A stretch of 64,000 bases of DNA, from assembly GCA_037974665.1 (NCBI GenBank), contig CM075778.1:28958001-29022000 (forward strand), written 5' to 3'. The position numbers and the translations under genes are program-made. The notes beneath the pieces were generated by a model. The model had not been told where the DNA came from. It saw only the letters and a program-made list of their open reading frames with translations, and made no database searches. Origin of the DNA: Ehretia macrophylla (lineage: Eukaryota; Streptophyta; Magnoliopsida; Boraginales; Ehretiaceae). Of this stretch, positions 47,552-59,058 are shown piece after piece; position 1 is the stretch's first letter, and each line of letters starts with the position of its first letter.

Positions 47552-48472
47552 TGTTGAGGTCGTGGGTACTATTGGGTGTTACAGGAAACATATTATGGCA
47601 ACTTACCATTCTAGGTGCAGGAACCATATTATGGCATCTTACCATATGAAGCTTGTGCTGACTATGATATAACATTTATTGCATATTGATTAGGAATGTC
47701 TTGAGGCCTAAGGCAGTTGGTGGTGCATCAACATTGTATATATTTGTCGTCCAGGAGCATAGCAGGCACCGAAGAAAAAGCAAAGAGGAGTTAGACACGT
47801 TGCAAGAAAGCATACCAGAGTTTTATGTTTTGTTGCAACATGACGTGCTTATTGATTGCTTAGATGTTAAGTGTTGTGACTCTATGATATGTAACAGTGA
47901 GTTATGAGTGACTTGTGTATGTTCTGAATATTTAGATCACTATGTTGTTTGATCATTCTTCGGGAGAAAAAGGAGTTGTTCTCGGGAGAGAATGTTGTAA
48001 GTCGAGGGGAGCTCGCCGAACCAACGTTTGTTAAGGAGTCTCTCACCAAGGCAGTTAAGAGGGAGTCTTTACTTGTGTAAGTCCATTGGTGTGTGTAACT
48101 CATACTATGTCTTAATGAACAGGTTTGTTAGACCAGGGGAGGTCCAGTGGACGTAGACCGGATGGTTGAACCACGGTAAATCTTAGTGTTCTTTATTTCA
48201 GTTATTGTTTTATTATTTCCGCTGTTGTTTGCTGTTTACCGTTACTACTCTTGTTGGAACATTAAGTGGATCAAGCAATTAGGAAAACATATTGTTCACG
48301 ATTTAATAGTCCAGTTAATGTTGCAACATAGCTTGTAACAGTGTGATAACATAATTTATTTTCACCAAAATATTGCATCTTGTTTTTAATTTCGTTCACA
48401 GAGTTTTTTTGATTAAGCATTAGTTGTCTTGATGTGAAATTATCTCATACTTATACCGCACAACTTTTAACA
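47552..48472 (+). repeat. Copia-2 3' LTR
   Basis: This 921-bp LTR is the partner of 40041-41040 and lacks its ~79-bp segment near the start. Confidence 0.92.
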
Positions 48473-49233
48473 ATTACCCTTTTCACCCTCTTTCACCCAT
48501 ATCTACAAAAATATCAAAGTTCTACATTAATGTGGAAAAAGCAAAATGTTAACATTTTTATTTTTTTGGTTAATTGATATTGTTGAACAATAAGAATAAT
48601 ATCTGGGTGCAATTGTATGCTAATTCTTTGATAGGGTTATAAGGATGAAAAAATATTTCAGGGGATTTATTGTTCTTTTAGTTTCAATTTTCTTTCTTTT
48701 CATATCGAGATGTTTTCGAGATGCTTATGAGTTAAGTTGTGCACCAGACTTGTTATTAATGATTGGCCCTCTTCTGAGTTTAATGTAAAATTTATAGCAA
48801 AACGCTCTGGTAACATATTTTTTTTCAAGTTCACTGATTATACTGTATTTGATGTGTTTGGCCATGTGGGTTGCAGCATTTGAGTTGGCAATAAAGGATG
48901 TGATTAAAATCGTGATAGTCATAGCTTCCTTAAGTATTTTCTTAATTTGGTCTAAAAATAAAAAGACACAATCACCCTTAAGTATTGAGGCTTGTTTACC
49001 AGATAAAAGCGTCACGGGGAAATTTGGGTGATACTAAAAACACATAAGGGAGTTTGGAATTTATGGCTAAGCTCATGGGGGACCCTTACTTATAGTGGCC
49101 AACATTGATAGAGGCGAGATTTGAACCCACAATTTGAGCTCTGATACTATTTTAGATAACTATTTGATCAAAAAATTCAAACTATTAAATAGTGTGTAAT
49201 TAATTAATTCAATGTGTTGAAGCTAGTACTAAC

Positions 49234-49334
49234 CAGTAGATATATGGATAAGCAGCTCTACTTTCAAACATTTTTTGGCGAAGTTTAGAACATTTACGAC
49301 TCGGAAAGCATTGATACCCAAGGCAACATCATAC
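49234..49334 (-). pseudogene. FAR-B exon 4
   Basis: This 101-bp exon encodes [20 protein letters not shown] and [13 protein letters not shown]. It has acceptor ATTCAG and donor CTACTG|GTTAGT. Uninterrupted. Confidence 0.88.
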
Positions 49335-49416
49335 CTGAATATTAACACCCAAAAGACATTTAAGAGTTAAACTTCATTTCTCTTGCTGTATATTCAACCT
49401 ATACTTCTAATATTAC

Positions 49417-49582
49417 CTTTCGAAAAACCTTGTTGTGGCAGCAGAATTAAATCGGAATCTTGAATCCCTAAGTTCTCACAAGCAACGTCACCAGGAACTA
49501 GAGCCACTTTGTCTACGGGAAGGGGTATCAAGTTGGCACCCCATTTCTCCTTTAAGACTTTAAATAGCTCGGTTTCAATGAC
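49417..49582 (-). pseudogene. FAR-B exon 3 with 37-bp deletion
   Basis: It encodes VIETELFKVLKEKWGANLIP and PGDVACENLGIQDSDL, then loses 37 bp (the RNDMWREINVVV part in FAR-A) and shifts frame. It is 166 bp, against an unmodified 203 bp. Confidence 0.9.
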
Positions 49583-49896
49583 CTGCACGTACATAATTAC
49601 ATGGTTCCTTTAGGCCTTCTGTAGTCTATTGTAATTTACAGAAAAAACATTTTTTTTTATGCTTAATTGGCATGATAAAATAACATATTTTTTTATTTAT
49701 CTCTCTTCTTTTTGCATGCCCCAACTAAGAATTTACATGATAAATTGGTGAAAGAAATGGGGTAATATCTAGCATAAGAAGAAGGCTATAAAGCACTAGT
49801 GAAAAGGAAAGAAAGACATTCATATCCTAGCGTAGGAGTGATAGGATAAATGGAAGGCACAAAAGTACAGAAACGACTGTAAAGGAACGAATGGTG

Positions 49897-50172
49897 TGTT
49901 AGAAGATAAACTTGATTTGGATTAGGACTCTATTAAATAAGTTCTAGTTAGATTTAAACTGTTTTTGACTAGATAGTATTTCCTAGTGGGTAATGGTTTC
50001 CTAGAACCATATCCTAATTGACATAGGTTTTTTGTGAATCTATAAATAGGGGTCAGTCCTTTCAATTGTAGTCATACCAAATACATACCAAATATTAGAG
50101 CAATAAAGATTTTGTTTAGAGTCTCCATATTATTTCTCTCTACGATAAAATAGCCTCTTCTATATTCCAACA
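49897..50172 (+). repeat. Copia-3 5' LTR
   Basis: TGTTAGAAGATAAAC ... TTCCAACA, 276 bp. A TATA-like TATAAATAGG is at about 50041-50050. Confidence 0.95.
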
Positions 50173-50175
50173 AAG

Positions 50176-50188
50176 TGGTATCCAGAGC
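50176..50188 (+). other. Copia-3 primer binding site
   Basis: TGGTATCCAGAGC lies three bases after the 5' LTR; initiator tRNA-Met type with one extra base. Confidence 0.85.
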
Positions 50189-50197
50189 TAGGTAAAG

Positions 50198-52386
50198 ATG
50201 ATAGGGAATAGTATGTTTCCTTTTCAATTTCCTCGCCTCACTAAGGACAATTATGATAATTGGTCTATTCGTGTGAAGACTCTCCTTGGCTCACAAGATG
50301 CTTGGGAGATTGTAGATAAAGGCTACGTTGAACCTAACGAAGATGAAGTTTTGAGTCAAAATCAAAAAGACGCATTGGTGAAAAATCGCAAGAAGGATCA
50401 ACAAGCTCTTTCTATCATTCATCTATGTTTGGATGAAACTATGTTCGAGAAAATCTCATGCGCGCCTACTGCTAAACAAGCATGGAAAACTCTCCAAAAA
50501 TCACAAAAAGGGGTAGACAAGGTGAAAAAGGTTCGTCTACAAACTTTAAGAGGTGAGTTTGAATCTCTCCATATGAATGATGGTGAATCTATTTCAGATT
50601 ATATTTCGAGAGTTTTGGTAGTTTTTAACCAACGAAAAAAATATGGAGAAGATTTAAAAGATATTCGTATTGTAGAAAAGATCCTTCGTTCTTTGCATCC
50701 AAAATATGAATATATTGTTGTAGCGATTGAGGAATCAAAAGATTTAGATGACATGTCCGTTGATGAACTCATGGGCTCGTTACAAGCTCATGAAGAAAGA
50801 CACAAAAAGAAGAACCAAGAAGTCTTGGAAAAAGTTCTTCAAAGTAATCTTGCTTTGAAAAAAGAAGAAAATTTTGGCAATGATGGAAGCCAAAAAGGAC
50901 GTGGTCGTGGATATGGACGTGGTAGAGGCCGAGGCCAAAACCAAGGACGAGGACGAGGACGTGGTGGAAGATGAGGATTTAATCAAGAAGAGAAAAATCA
51001 AAATTCGCATAAACCTGGGCATGGAAGAGGCAATTATTCAGGACAAAGGTATGACAAATCGCAAGTTCAATGTTACAATTGTCAAAAATATGGTCATTAT
51101 GCTAATGAATGTAGGAGTAATCCTAAAGTTGTGTACGAAAAAGTGAATTTTGCTGAAAGACAAGAAGGGGAAGAAGAGATTACCTTGTTGATGACTCATA
51201 ATGGCGAACAAGATGGAGGAGATACTTCATGGCATCTTGATACAGGTGCAAGTAATCATATGACTGGACAAAGGAGCATATTCGCAGAACTCGATGAAAC
51301 TGTCAAGGGCAATGTTAAATTTGGAGATGCCTCTATGGTCTCAGTGGAAGGAAAAGGTAAAATTTTAATCCGTTTGAAAGATGGAAGGCATCATTTTATT
51401 TTTGAAGTTTATTATGTGCCAAAATTAAAAACTAATATTTTGAGTCTTGGACACCTTCTTGAGAAAAATTACACAATTTTATTGGAAGATAAACATTGTG
51501 TAATAAAAGATGAAAATAACTTTTTGATAACAAAAGTGTCCATGACAAGAAATATATTGTTTTTATTAAATATTCAAAACAATGTTGCAAAATGTCTTAA
51601 AGCTTGTGTAAAAGAAGTTTCTTGGTTATGGCACTTGAGATTTGGGCACATAAATTTTGAAAATCTTTCTTTAATGTCAAGAAAGAATATGGTGCATGGA
51701 TTGCCTTTCATCAATCATCCAGAACAGATTTGTGAGGGATGTCTTTTTGGAAAATAAGCTAGAAAAAGTTTTCCAAACGAGGCTACATCAAGAGCAACGA
51801 GGCCACTAGAACTTGTCCATACTGATATTTGCGGGCCAATTAATCCTTGCTCCTATGGTAAAATAAATATTTTATCCTTTTTATTGATGATTATAGCTGT
51901 AGGACTTGGGTTTATTTTTTAAAAGAAAAATCTGAAGTTTTTTACAAGTTCAAGAAATTTAAAGCTCTTGCTGAAAAAGAAAGTGGTTGGGAGATCAAAG
52001 CCTTAAGATCTGATAGAGGTGGAGAATTCACATCAAGAGAATTCAACAATTTTTGTGAAGAGAATGGCATTCGACGCCCTTTGACAGCTCCTCGATCACC
52101 TCAACAGAATGGAGTTGTTGAGAGAAAAAATAGAGTTGTTCTTGAGATGGTTCGAAGCATGTTAAAATCTAGAAGTATGCCTAAAGAATTTTGGGCTGAA
52201 GCAGTTGATTGTGCAGTTTATCTATTGAATCGTTGTGTCACAAAGAGTCTCTCTAACAAGACACCATTAGAAGCATGGAGTGGAAGAAAGCCAACAATCA
52301 AGCACTTAGGGTTTTTGGAAGCATTGCTTATGCTCATGTTCCTGATCAAAATTGAATCAAGCTTGATGACAAAAGCCAAAAGCTAG
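50198..52386 (+). pseudogene. Copia-3 gag-protease-integrase, broken
   Basis: The ATG at 50198 opens gag ([33 protein letters not shown]) with an Arg/Gly-rich tail cut by TGA at 50972-50974. The frame resumes with knuckle CYNCQKYGHYANEC (about 51073-51115), protease WHLDTGASNHMTG, and integrase finger HLRFGHINF ... CEGCLFGK. A TAA at 51755-51757 replaces Gln in most relatives. A frameshift near 51860 and another near 52315 follow, with integrase core [10 protein letters not shown] and [13 protein letters not shown] between them. Confidence 0.9.
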
Positions 52387-52454
52387 TTTTCATTGGGTAT
52401 GAAAAGAGTTCCAAAGCATACAAGCTCTACAATCCTACTAATGGGAGAATTGTT

Positions 52455-54326
52455 GTGAGTAGAGATGTCCTATTTGATGAAGAAGCTGAATGGGATTGGA
52501 ATGTCAAAGAGCAAAAAGAATACAAATTCTTACCCATACAAGAGCAAGAAGTAGAAGTCAATGAAGACTCTATATCTCCAAATCCATCTCCAACTCCAAC
52601 TCAAACTCCATCTCCATATCAAGCTCCAACTTCATCTCAAGGAGACATTACTTCAACAAGTTCAAGTTCGCATGAAAAGACCCCCCTTTTTAGAAGCTTG
52701 GATGAAATTTATGAGGTAACTCGAAATTTAAATGATGAACTGACTCTCTTTTGTCTACTTGCTGATTGTGAACCAATAAGCTTTGAGGAAGCTAATGAGA
52801 ATGAAAGATGGAGACAAGCCATGGATGAAGAAATCAAGGCAATAAAGAAGAATGACACTTGGGAGCTTGCAACTTTACCCAAAGGCCACAAAGCCATTGG
52901 AGTAAAGTGGGTTTACAAGATAAAGAAGAATGCTAAAGGTGAAGTTGAAAGGTACAAGGCAAGACTAGTTGCAAAAGGCTATAGTCAACGAGCTGGCATT
53001 GACTATGATGAGGTATTTGCTCCTGTTGCACGCTTGGAAACTATAAGATTTATCATATCTCTAGCAGCCCAACACAGATGGAAGATTTATCAATTGGATG
53101 TTAAATCTGCATTCCTGAATGGTTTTCTTGATGAAGAGGTATATATTCAACAACCATTAGGCTATGTGGAGAAAGGGTGTGAAAATAAAAATTTAAAGTT
53201 GAAGAAAGCTCTCTATGGCCTAAAACAAGCTCCAAGAGCTTGGTATAGTAGAATTGATGAATATTTTCATCATAATAATTTCTCCAAGTGTTCGCACGAG
53301 CATACTCTCTATACCAAACATGAGAATGGCGATGTGTTGATTGTTTGCTTGTATGTGGATGACTTAATTTTTACTGGCAACAATCCAAATTTATTTGAAG
53401 ATTTCAAGAGGACAATGGCAAGAGAATTTGAGATGACTGATATTGGACTCATGTCTTATTATCTTGGAATTCAAGTGAAGCAAACAGATGAAGGAATATT
53501 TGTTTCTCAAGAAGGCTATGCAAGGGAAATTCTCAAAAAATTCAAGATGAAAAATTGTCAACCTGTTAACACCCCTATTGAATGTGGAGTACAATTGTCA
53601 AAGGTTGATGAAGAAGAACATGTAAATCCAACATTTTTCAAGAGCCTGGTTGGAAACTTGAGATACCTGACCTGTACAAGACCAGATATTCTTTTTGGTG
53701 TAGGACTTGTGAGTCGCTTTATGGAGTCCCCTACTAATACACATCTGAAGACTGCCAAAAGAATACTTCGCTACATCAAAGGAACTGTTGATTACGGACT
53801 TTTATACTCCCACTCAGAGGATTTCAAACTTGTGGGGTATAGTGACAGCGATTGGGCTGGTGATTTTGATGATCGAAAGAGTACTAGTGGATATCTTTTC
53901 TTCATGGGAGATACAACATTCACTTGGAGTTCCAAAAAGCAACCCATTGTCACACTTTCTACATGTGAAGCTGAATATGTAGCTGCTACTTCATGTGTTT
54001 GTCATGCTCTATGGTTAAGGAATTTGATGAAAGAACTTAAGATGCCTCAAGAAGAGCCAGTAGAGATCTATGTTGATAACAAGTCTGCAATTGCCTTAGC
54101 CAAGAATCCAGTATTTCATGAAAGAAGCAAGCACATTGACACACGTTACCATTTCATCAGAGAATGCATCACAAGGAAGGAAGTGAAGATAGAGTATGTG
54201 AAGTCTCAAGATCAAGTTGCAGACATTCTTACAAAGCCACTCAAGAGTGACGTGTTTATGAAGCTTAGAGCTTTGCTCGGAGTTACGAGAGTCAAATCAA
54301 GTTTAAGGGGGGATGTTAGAAGATAA
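52455..54326 (+). CDS. Copia-3 reverse transcriptase-RNase H (open, 623 codons)
   Basis: This is an uninterrupted C-terminal half of the polyprotein. RT spans about residues 130-370: [53 protein letters not shown] and the catalytic YVDD (53352-53363). The RNase H region includes [32 protein letters not shown] and [12 protein letters not shown]. The end, [12 protein letters not shown], runs through the polypurine tract into the 3' LTR. The apparent ATG is internal; in the intact element this would be part of one gag-pol protein. It would replicate element RNA into cDNA in virus-like particles. Confidence 0.93.
   Translation: MSRDVLFDEEAEWDWNVKEQKEYKFLPIQEQEVEVNEDSISPNPSPTPTQTPSPYQAPTSSQGDITSTSSSSHEKTPLFRSLDEIYEVTRNLNDELTLFCLLADCEPISFEEANENERWRQAMDEEIKAIKKNDTWELATLPKGHKAIGVKWVYKIKKNAKGEVERYKARLVAKGYSQRAGIDYDEVFAPVARLETIRFIISLAAQHRWKIYQLDVKSAFLNGFLDEEVYIQQPLGYVEKGCENKNLKLKKALYGLKQAPRAWYSRIDEYFHHNNFSKCSHEHTLYTKHENGDVLIVCLYVDDLIFTGNNPNLFEDFKRTMAREFEMTDIGLMSYYLGIQVKQTDEGIFVSQEGYAREILKKFKMKNCQPVNTPIECGVQLSKVDEEEHVNPTFFKSLVGNLRYLTCTRPDILFGVGLVSRFMESPTNTHLKTAKRILRYIKGTVDYGLLYSHSEDFKLVGYSDSDWAGDFDDRKSTSGYLFFMGDTTFTWSSKKQPIVTLSTCEAEYVAATSCVCHALWLRNLMKELKMPQEEPVEIYVDNKSAIALAKNPVFHERSKHIDTRYHFIRECITRKEVKIEYVKSQDQVADILTKPLKSDVFMKLRALLGVTRVKSSLRGDVRR
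54305..54313 (+). other. Copia-3 polypurine tract
   Basis: AAGGGGGGA abuts the 3' LTR. Confidence 0.85.
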
Positions 54327-54589
54327 ACTTGATTTGGATTAGGACTCTATTAAATAAGTTCTAGTTAGATTTAAATTGTTTTTGACTAGATAGTATTTCC
54401 TAGTGGGTAATGGTTTCGTAGAACCATATCCTAATTGACATAGGTTTTTTGTGAATCTATAAATAGGGGTCAGTCCTTTCAATTGTAGTCATACCAAATA
54501 CATACCAAATATTAGAGCAATAAAAATTTTGTTTAGAGTCTCCATATTATTTCTCTCTACGATAAAATAGCCTCTTCTATATTCCAACA
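54314..54589 (+). repeat. Copia-3 3' LTR
   Basis: 276 bp, almost identical to 49897-50172. Confidence 0.95.
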
Positions 54590-54658
54590 TGGTGACACAG
54601 CCAAAATGTTGATATCGTAAAGATGCTTAATCCACTTAAAAGATGTGAAGGTACGAGC

Positions 54659-55181
54659 CTCATCATATAATCTTTGTGTAGCTGACACGACATCTGCTGC
54701 TCTCATTATGTTGGAAATATTGGTGCTCATTTGTTGGTATGCTAGATCATTCTAGAGCAAAAGGCAAGAGATATTTGTGAGCTAGGAAATTAATAAACAA
54801 AAAAAGAAAGCTCTAGATGTATTAGTTGTAAACAAGATCATGAAGCTTCCAGAGCTTCAATAAAGTCAGTAATGCACCGACTTGAAATCACTATAAATAC
54901 AAGAATGAATGCACTTGCTAGGTGAGCTAAATCACTAAGCTCCAACGAGGAGCCAACAAGAGCTCTTAGAAATTAGGGGTCATGAGCCACATAATAGAGC
55001 CATAATTTTCAAAATTAATGTTGAAGAGATGGTGTTCCAATATAACAATTATTGCAACTATTTCTATTACTATTGTAATGAAAGAATTCAACAAATAATT
55101 CTTCCGTCTCTATTTTCCAACACATGAGAAGGAAGAGCTTGTTGATGTTTGGTTGAATGTGAAGTATCCGTTCCACTAGCA
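54659..55181 (-). pseudogene. FAR-B exon 2, disrupted by a solo LTR
   Basis: With the 414-bp insert and its 5-bp duplication removed the exon is 104 bp, as in FAR-A (LVERILHIQPNINKLFLL, RAADVVSATQRLYDE-like end). The donor is GAG|GCTCGT, i.e. GC rather than GT. Confidence 0.88.
54709..55122. mobile_element. Solo LTR in FAR-B exon 2
   Basis: It begins TGTTGGAAATATTG and ends TTTTCCAACA (414 bp). CATTA (54704-54708) and CATGA (55123-55127) flank it as a 5-bp target duplication with one mismatch. FAR-A has uninterrupted CTCTCATTAGAAGG. The TGTTGG/CCAACA ends and length suit a copia-type LTR; no internal region is present. Confidence 0.85.
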
Positions 55182-55802
55182 CTGCATCGAAATCATAGTC
55201 ATGCGAATTACTTTATAGAAGTTACTCTACGAAGTTATAACTTTGCGGGGCTCCAAATTACAAAAGCTGGAGACTACAAAAAAATGACCCTTTTGCGGCG
55301 GTTATAAAGGCCTTATGCGGCGGTTAATCGCTGCAAAAATTCATACTGCAGAAAATTTTCCGCCACCAAAAATGCCGTTTGCTCTGGCATTGGGAACAGT
55401 GATAATCGGCGGTTTGATCAAACGTCGTTGTTTAACAGCGGTTTTAAAACTGCCGTATATAAGATTTTTTGCAGCAGTTTTTAACCGCCGTCTATAAACT
55501 GTTTTGTTTCTTCCCTTTTGCGGCTGTTACACTAACCGCCATTAATTGGGTCAATTGGACAATTCTATTAACTACCAATTTCCACGATTTACAAACCTGC
55601 CAATTCATTACTAAACTTTCAGTATAAAGTTACCCAATTTTTCTTTCTTCAATTTCTGTCATTAGCCTCGATTAAAATGCAAATATTATAGAAATCCAAA
55701 AAGAAAAAATCCAAAGTTCAATACAATATGGCTTCACAAAGAAATCCAAAAATATTATAGAAATCCACAGAAAAAACTATCCAATTCGAAATCATCTTCA
55801 TC

Positions 55803-57737
55803 TTGAAGTAGAGGCTGTGTTAGAAGGCTGCCAAGACAAAACCATATTCTTCAAGAAAGCAAATTCTTCCTCTAGTTTTTTGAACTTTTGGTCATTCTCC
55901 ACCTTGTCTTGTTTCATTTTGAATTTGCCTTTTTAGTTCTTCTACTTCCGAAGTTGCAGCTATCGATGATCTTCTAAAGCCATGGACTTGAGTTGGGGTG
56001 ATTCCAAACCCATAACCTCGTACACGCCCTGGATGTTCTGGACCAAAAACTTCATTAAATGTCTCTTGTTGCAACTTAAATAATTCTTCACCAGAAACTT
56101 CAGAGTCGCCTTTCTTCTCATCAAATTTGTTTTGAACAATTTCCTATGATTGAAAAATATAATTATGAAAGATACCAATAACTACATAATTAACAAAATT
56201 TGAATATACTATACTTGAAGATTGAATATACCACTATATTTGCAGCTCGATCATTAAGACCACTATCTTTCATTTTATGTGTCTCTTCAAAGAATTCTAA
56301 TGGGCCAACACTTCTTCCCTCTTTCATCTGTTATGCACCAAAAAATTCACTAAGACAGTTGGATAAACTGTTTTTAGAAGCATCTGTACAAAAATTGCTC
56401 AAAAACTGAGGAATGTAGATTAGCTTTACCATTCTCATTAGTGTTAAGCTTACCCTACTTATTGAGGCAGGCCTCTAGCCATCCAATAATGAATAAGATC
56501 AATTAACTGTCACTGATATAGAGATGAAAACAGTTTGTACTCAAAATTTAACTAAAGAGAGTGTCACTTTTGACCAAAAAAGGAAAGGGTGTGCCACATT
56601 ATGAAAGCTTACAACATTCAATGGATCTATATCAAAACATTTCCCGCATTTTCACAAATAGCTCAAAATTAGCATTATCACAGAAAACAGAAACAAAAAG
56701 TAAAACATATAGAGGGGAAGGAAAAATTAGAGCCAAGCAAAAGTGCAATGAATTTATAACCTTGCAGGCTTTATGACTTTCAATTAATTTATTAGACTTA
56801 CCATCTTATGGCGCTTGTTGCCATAGCTTCCTCTTCCAGTCTTATCCAATAATGTTTGGAAACTACGCCTCTTCTTGTCTCGCTTATGACGTTCCTATAA
56901 TTTCACCAAGATCAATATAAAACATTTAAACAAAGAACACATACTTATTGTATAACTGATGCAGTTAATTGACAAGATTGATTGTGATCTCAAGCAAAAC
57001 TATGCACAACTCAAAGTAGAACCATGCTGAAAAAATAACGTTAAAAATGCTGTCAATATCTTTCATAAAAACCACAGAGATAATGAAGAATTATTACCTA
57101 TCCCTCAGGGGACATAAAAAATCTAACCAATTCCTCCCACTGGGCTTCACTCATACTACCGGGTCGGCTTTCCATGTTTTGCTCAAATGATTCTTCATCT
57201 TTAAAATGTCGGCTTCTTAGACGAGATTTGTAGTCTTTCCATCTCTTTCCAATGGATTGACAAACAACCCTTCGCATCTCCTCTCTTGGAATTCTAAAAG
57301 AGAACTTTTGCTGACATAAAGAAAATCATAATGGTTAAACACGCAATACACAACAAAAATATATAATTTGTTTATAACTAAATAGCAATCACATCTACTA
57401 GCCGAAAATGATTCTTTTTATAGGTATCAAGCACATGTCTCCAATCACCATAAGTAAGAGGAATAGTCTTAGCAAGCTTTCCCAAATAGCTTTGAAATTG
57501 CTCAGAGTTACGACCCACGGGCTGATTAAATTCATTGAAATTGATAGGAACTGTCATGTCGGGTGATAGGCCTTCTATATCCATGCATTTTGTCGGACCC
57601 CTTTTTCTTACCGAGTTAGAACTTTCAGCAATCTCCTCACTGGCTTCAGGTCTTTCAACTGATATTTCCTCAGTTGATGCTTCATCAAGAAGCCTTCTCT
57701 TTGAGACGGTATATAAAGCCCTCTTTGATCTCCCCAT
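55803..57737 (-). pseudogene. Ptta/En-Spm-type transposon gene (Transposase_24-like), five exons
   Basis: The protein starts MGRSKRALYTVSKRRLLDEA (57737). Exon 1 carries GRNSEQFQSYLGKLAKTIPL and YGDWRHV. Exon 2 (about 57314-57099) has REEMRRVVCQSIGKRWKDYK and MSEAQWEELVRFF. Exon 3 is about 56897-56803, exon 4 about 56327-56233 (GPLEFFEETHKMKDSG). Exon 5 (about 56147-55803) has FGPEHPGRVRGYGFGITPT and a coiled-coil tail. This is the plant transposase family PF03004 pattern, an accessory DNA-binding-like protein of CACTA elements. A TAG sits at the end of exon 2 and a frameshift follows QNETRQGG in exon 5, so it is probably non-functional. Exon borders are by eye. Confidence 0.75.
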
Positions 57738-58375
57738 CCTTCTAGTTTTTTATGCTTTAGTCTGAAATTTTATATGCAGCCATAAAAATCATTTTGCAGC
57801 CATAAGAATCTCATTTAAGCAATTATATACAATTTTACATATCAATAAACTAATTATACTTTCTGCTTTTAAAAGAATATAGGTAAAAATCCAATCTTCT
57901 CTGATTGCAATTATATACAATTTTACAAGGTCTTGTTATAATTCTTCCTTTTATAATTTTACAAAAGTGATATAACATGTATAGTTTTACATAAGCTCCA
58001 TATAAATTTCCTGTTAAACTGGCTAACATATCACAAGGAGGCTCATATCTCAGATACAAAAGAATGAGTGAAAACACGAACAGAGGATATCAGTATTGGT
58101 AAAAGATTCAAGAAATCTTCAAACTCACTTGAATAACAAGAATGTAAGGTTGAAAATTAGCAGTTTACCTCAAGGATATCACAACCTAAAGATAGATGCT
58201 TGACATTATAAACTCCTTGAAGAAGTTAATTACAGCTATGGAATCAATCAGCGTGAGATTTGCTTTCTCTAGCGAGCATAAGCTTTCAACACACCAGATT
58301 AAAAATAAAAAAACACATATTAAAAATAAAAAAACACAAAGCGATATATAAAACACACACACTGTATGTATAGAT

Positions 58376-58442
58376 ACATATGCGTATATTCTCTAGCATG
58401 TATAGTACAGCCTTAAGTATACAAAACACACACACACACATA
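58376..58442. repeat. CA-rich simple repeats
   Basis: Short (CA)n runs near 58350-58360 and 58427-58441 inside the CACTA-like element. Confidence 0.75.
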
Positions 58443-59058
58443 CATCTTCTTCGCACATGAAAATTCTACCTCTTCCACTCTTTCTGCTACTCAATCCCCC
58501 ATTTACAGCTGCAAATTCACGCAAATTCTAGCATTCAATATCAATTAATTTCAGCTCAATCACCACTAATTCCACCTATATCAATTAACAGCTTTGTTTG
58601 CGTTTTGTTAGAACCCAGCAGTTATAGAGTGAGAGAAAAGGCATTTTTTCGTTTTTAATTTTGTTAAAGAGAAGTTTTACGGCGGTTCTTAATAACTGCC
58701 GCAAAAAATTTTCTTTTACGACGGTTTATTAAAACCGCCACACAATTTTTAACGGCAATTCTTAAAACCGCGATTTAAAAAATATATATTACGACGGTTT
58801 TAAAAAACCGCCGCCAAAAACATTTATATTACGACGATTTTATAAAACCGCCTTCTAAGACATGTAATGACGATGGATTTACAAAATGTCGTCGAAGCTT
58901 GAGCAAGGCTGGTCATTGTGCCGGTTCTACTAACTGCCGTACAGAACCGCCGCCTATACCCATTTTTTTTGTAGTGAGGGGAGAGAGAAGGGAGAATTTA
59001 TTCTGTTTGAAATAGAAGAATTTGCTGAAACTCCATAAAACGCTAAAACAGAGAGTAC

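Larger units (their letters stand above)
40041..48472 (+). mobile_element. Copia-2: Ty1/copia element with extra ORF after pol
   Basis: LTRs 40041-41040 and 47552-48472 start TGTTGAGGTCGTG and end TTTTAACA, flanked by ATTAC on both sides (40036-40040 and 48473-48477). A primer binding site, gag, protease, integrase and a partial RT follow, then a third gene and a polypurine tract. RT breaks off at 45033 before the YxDD box and RNase H is missing. Frameshifts and stops are common, so it is inactive. Confidence 0.93.
39876..49085. mobile_element. MULE-like element B, split by Copia-2
   Basis: Flanks TTACTTGTA (39867-39875) and TTACTTATA (49086-49094) are a 9-bp target duplication with one mismatch. 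FAR-A has the empty site ATTACTTACAGTGG near 29083. Terminal arms of ~130 bp are inverted repeats related to MULE-A (CCATGAGNTTAGC, ACCCAAATT). Without Copia-2 it is about 770 bp, with no coding capacity. Confidence 0.8.
49897..54589 (+). mobile_element. Copia-3: young Ty1/copia element with target duplication TGGTG
   Basis: The 276-bp LTRs (49897-50172 and 54314-54589) differ at about three positions. TGGTG lies on both sides (49892-49896 and 54590-54594). The primer binding site, gag-pol and polypurine tract are all present in order. It lies in FAR-B intron 2, and FAR-A preserves the empty site AATGGTGACTGAGCC near 32662. Coding is broken by a few stops and two frameshifts, while RT/RNase H is open. 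Confidence 0.97.
55273..58975. mobile_element. CACTA-like DNA transposon with GGCGGTT subterminal repeats (FAR-B intron 1)
   Basis: It begins ACTACAAAAAAATG and ends (inverted) ACTACAAAAAAAATGGG, with GAG on both sides (55270-55272 and 58976-58978). Both ends are dense in GCGGCGGTT / AACCGCCG words. FAR-A has the empty site CTGGAGACGAGAGG near 33060. The interior carries a Ptta/En-Spm-type gene on the minus strand but no DDE transposase, so it is non-autonomous. Confidence 0.82.
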
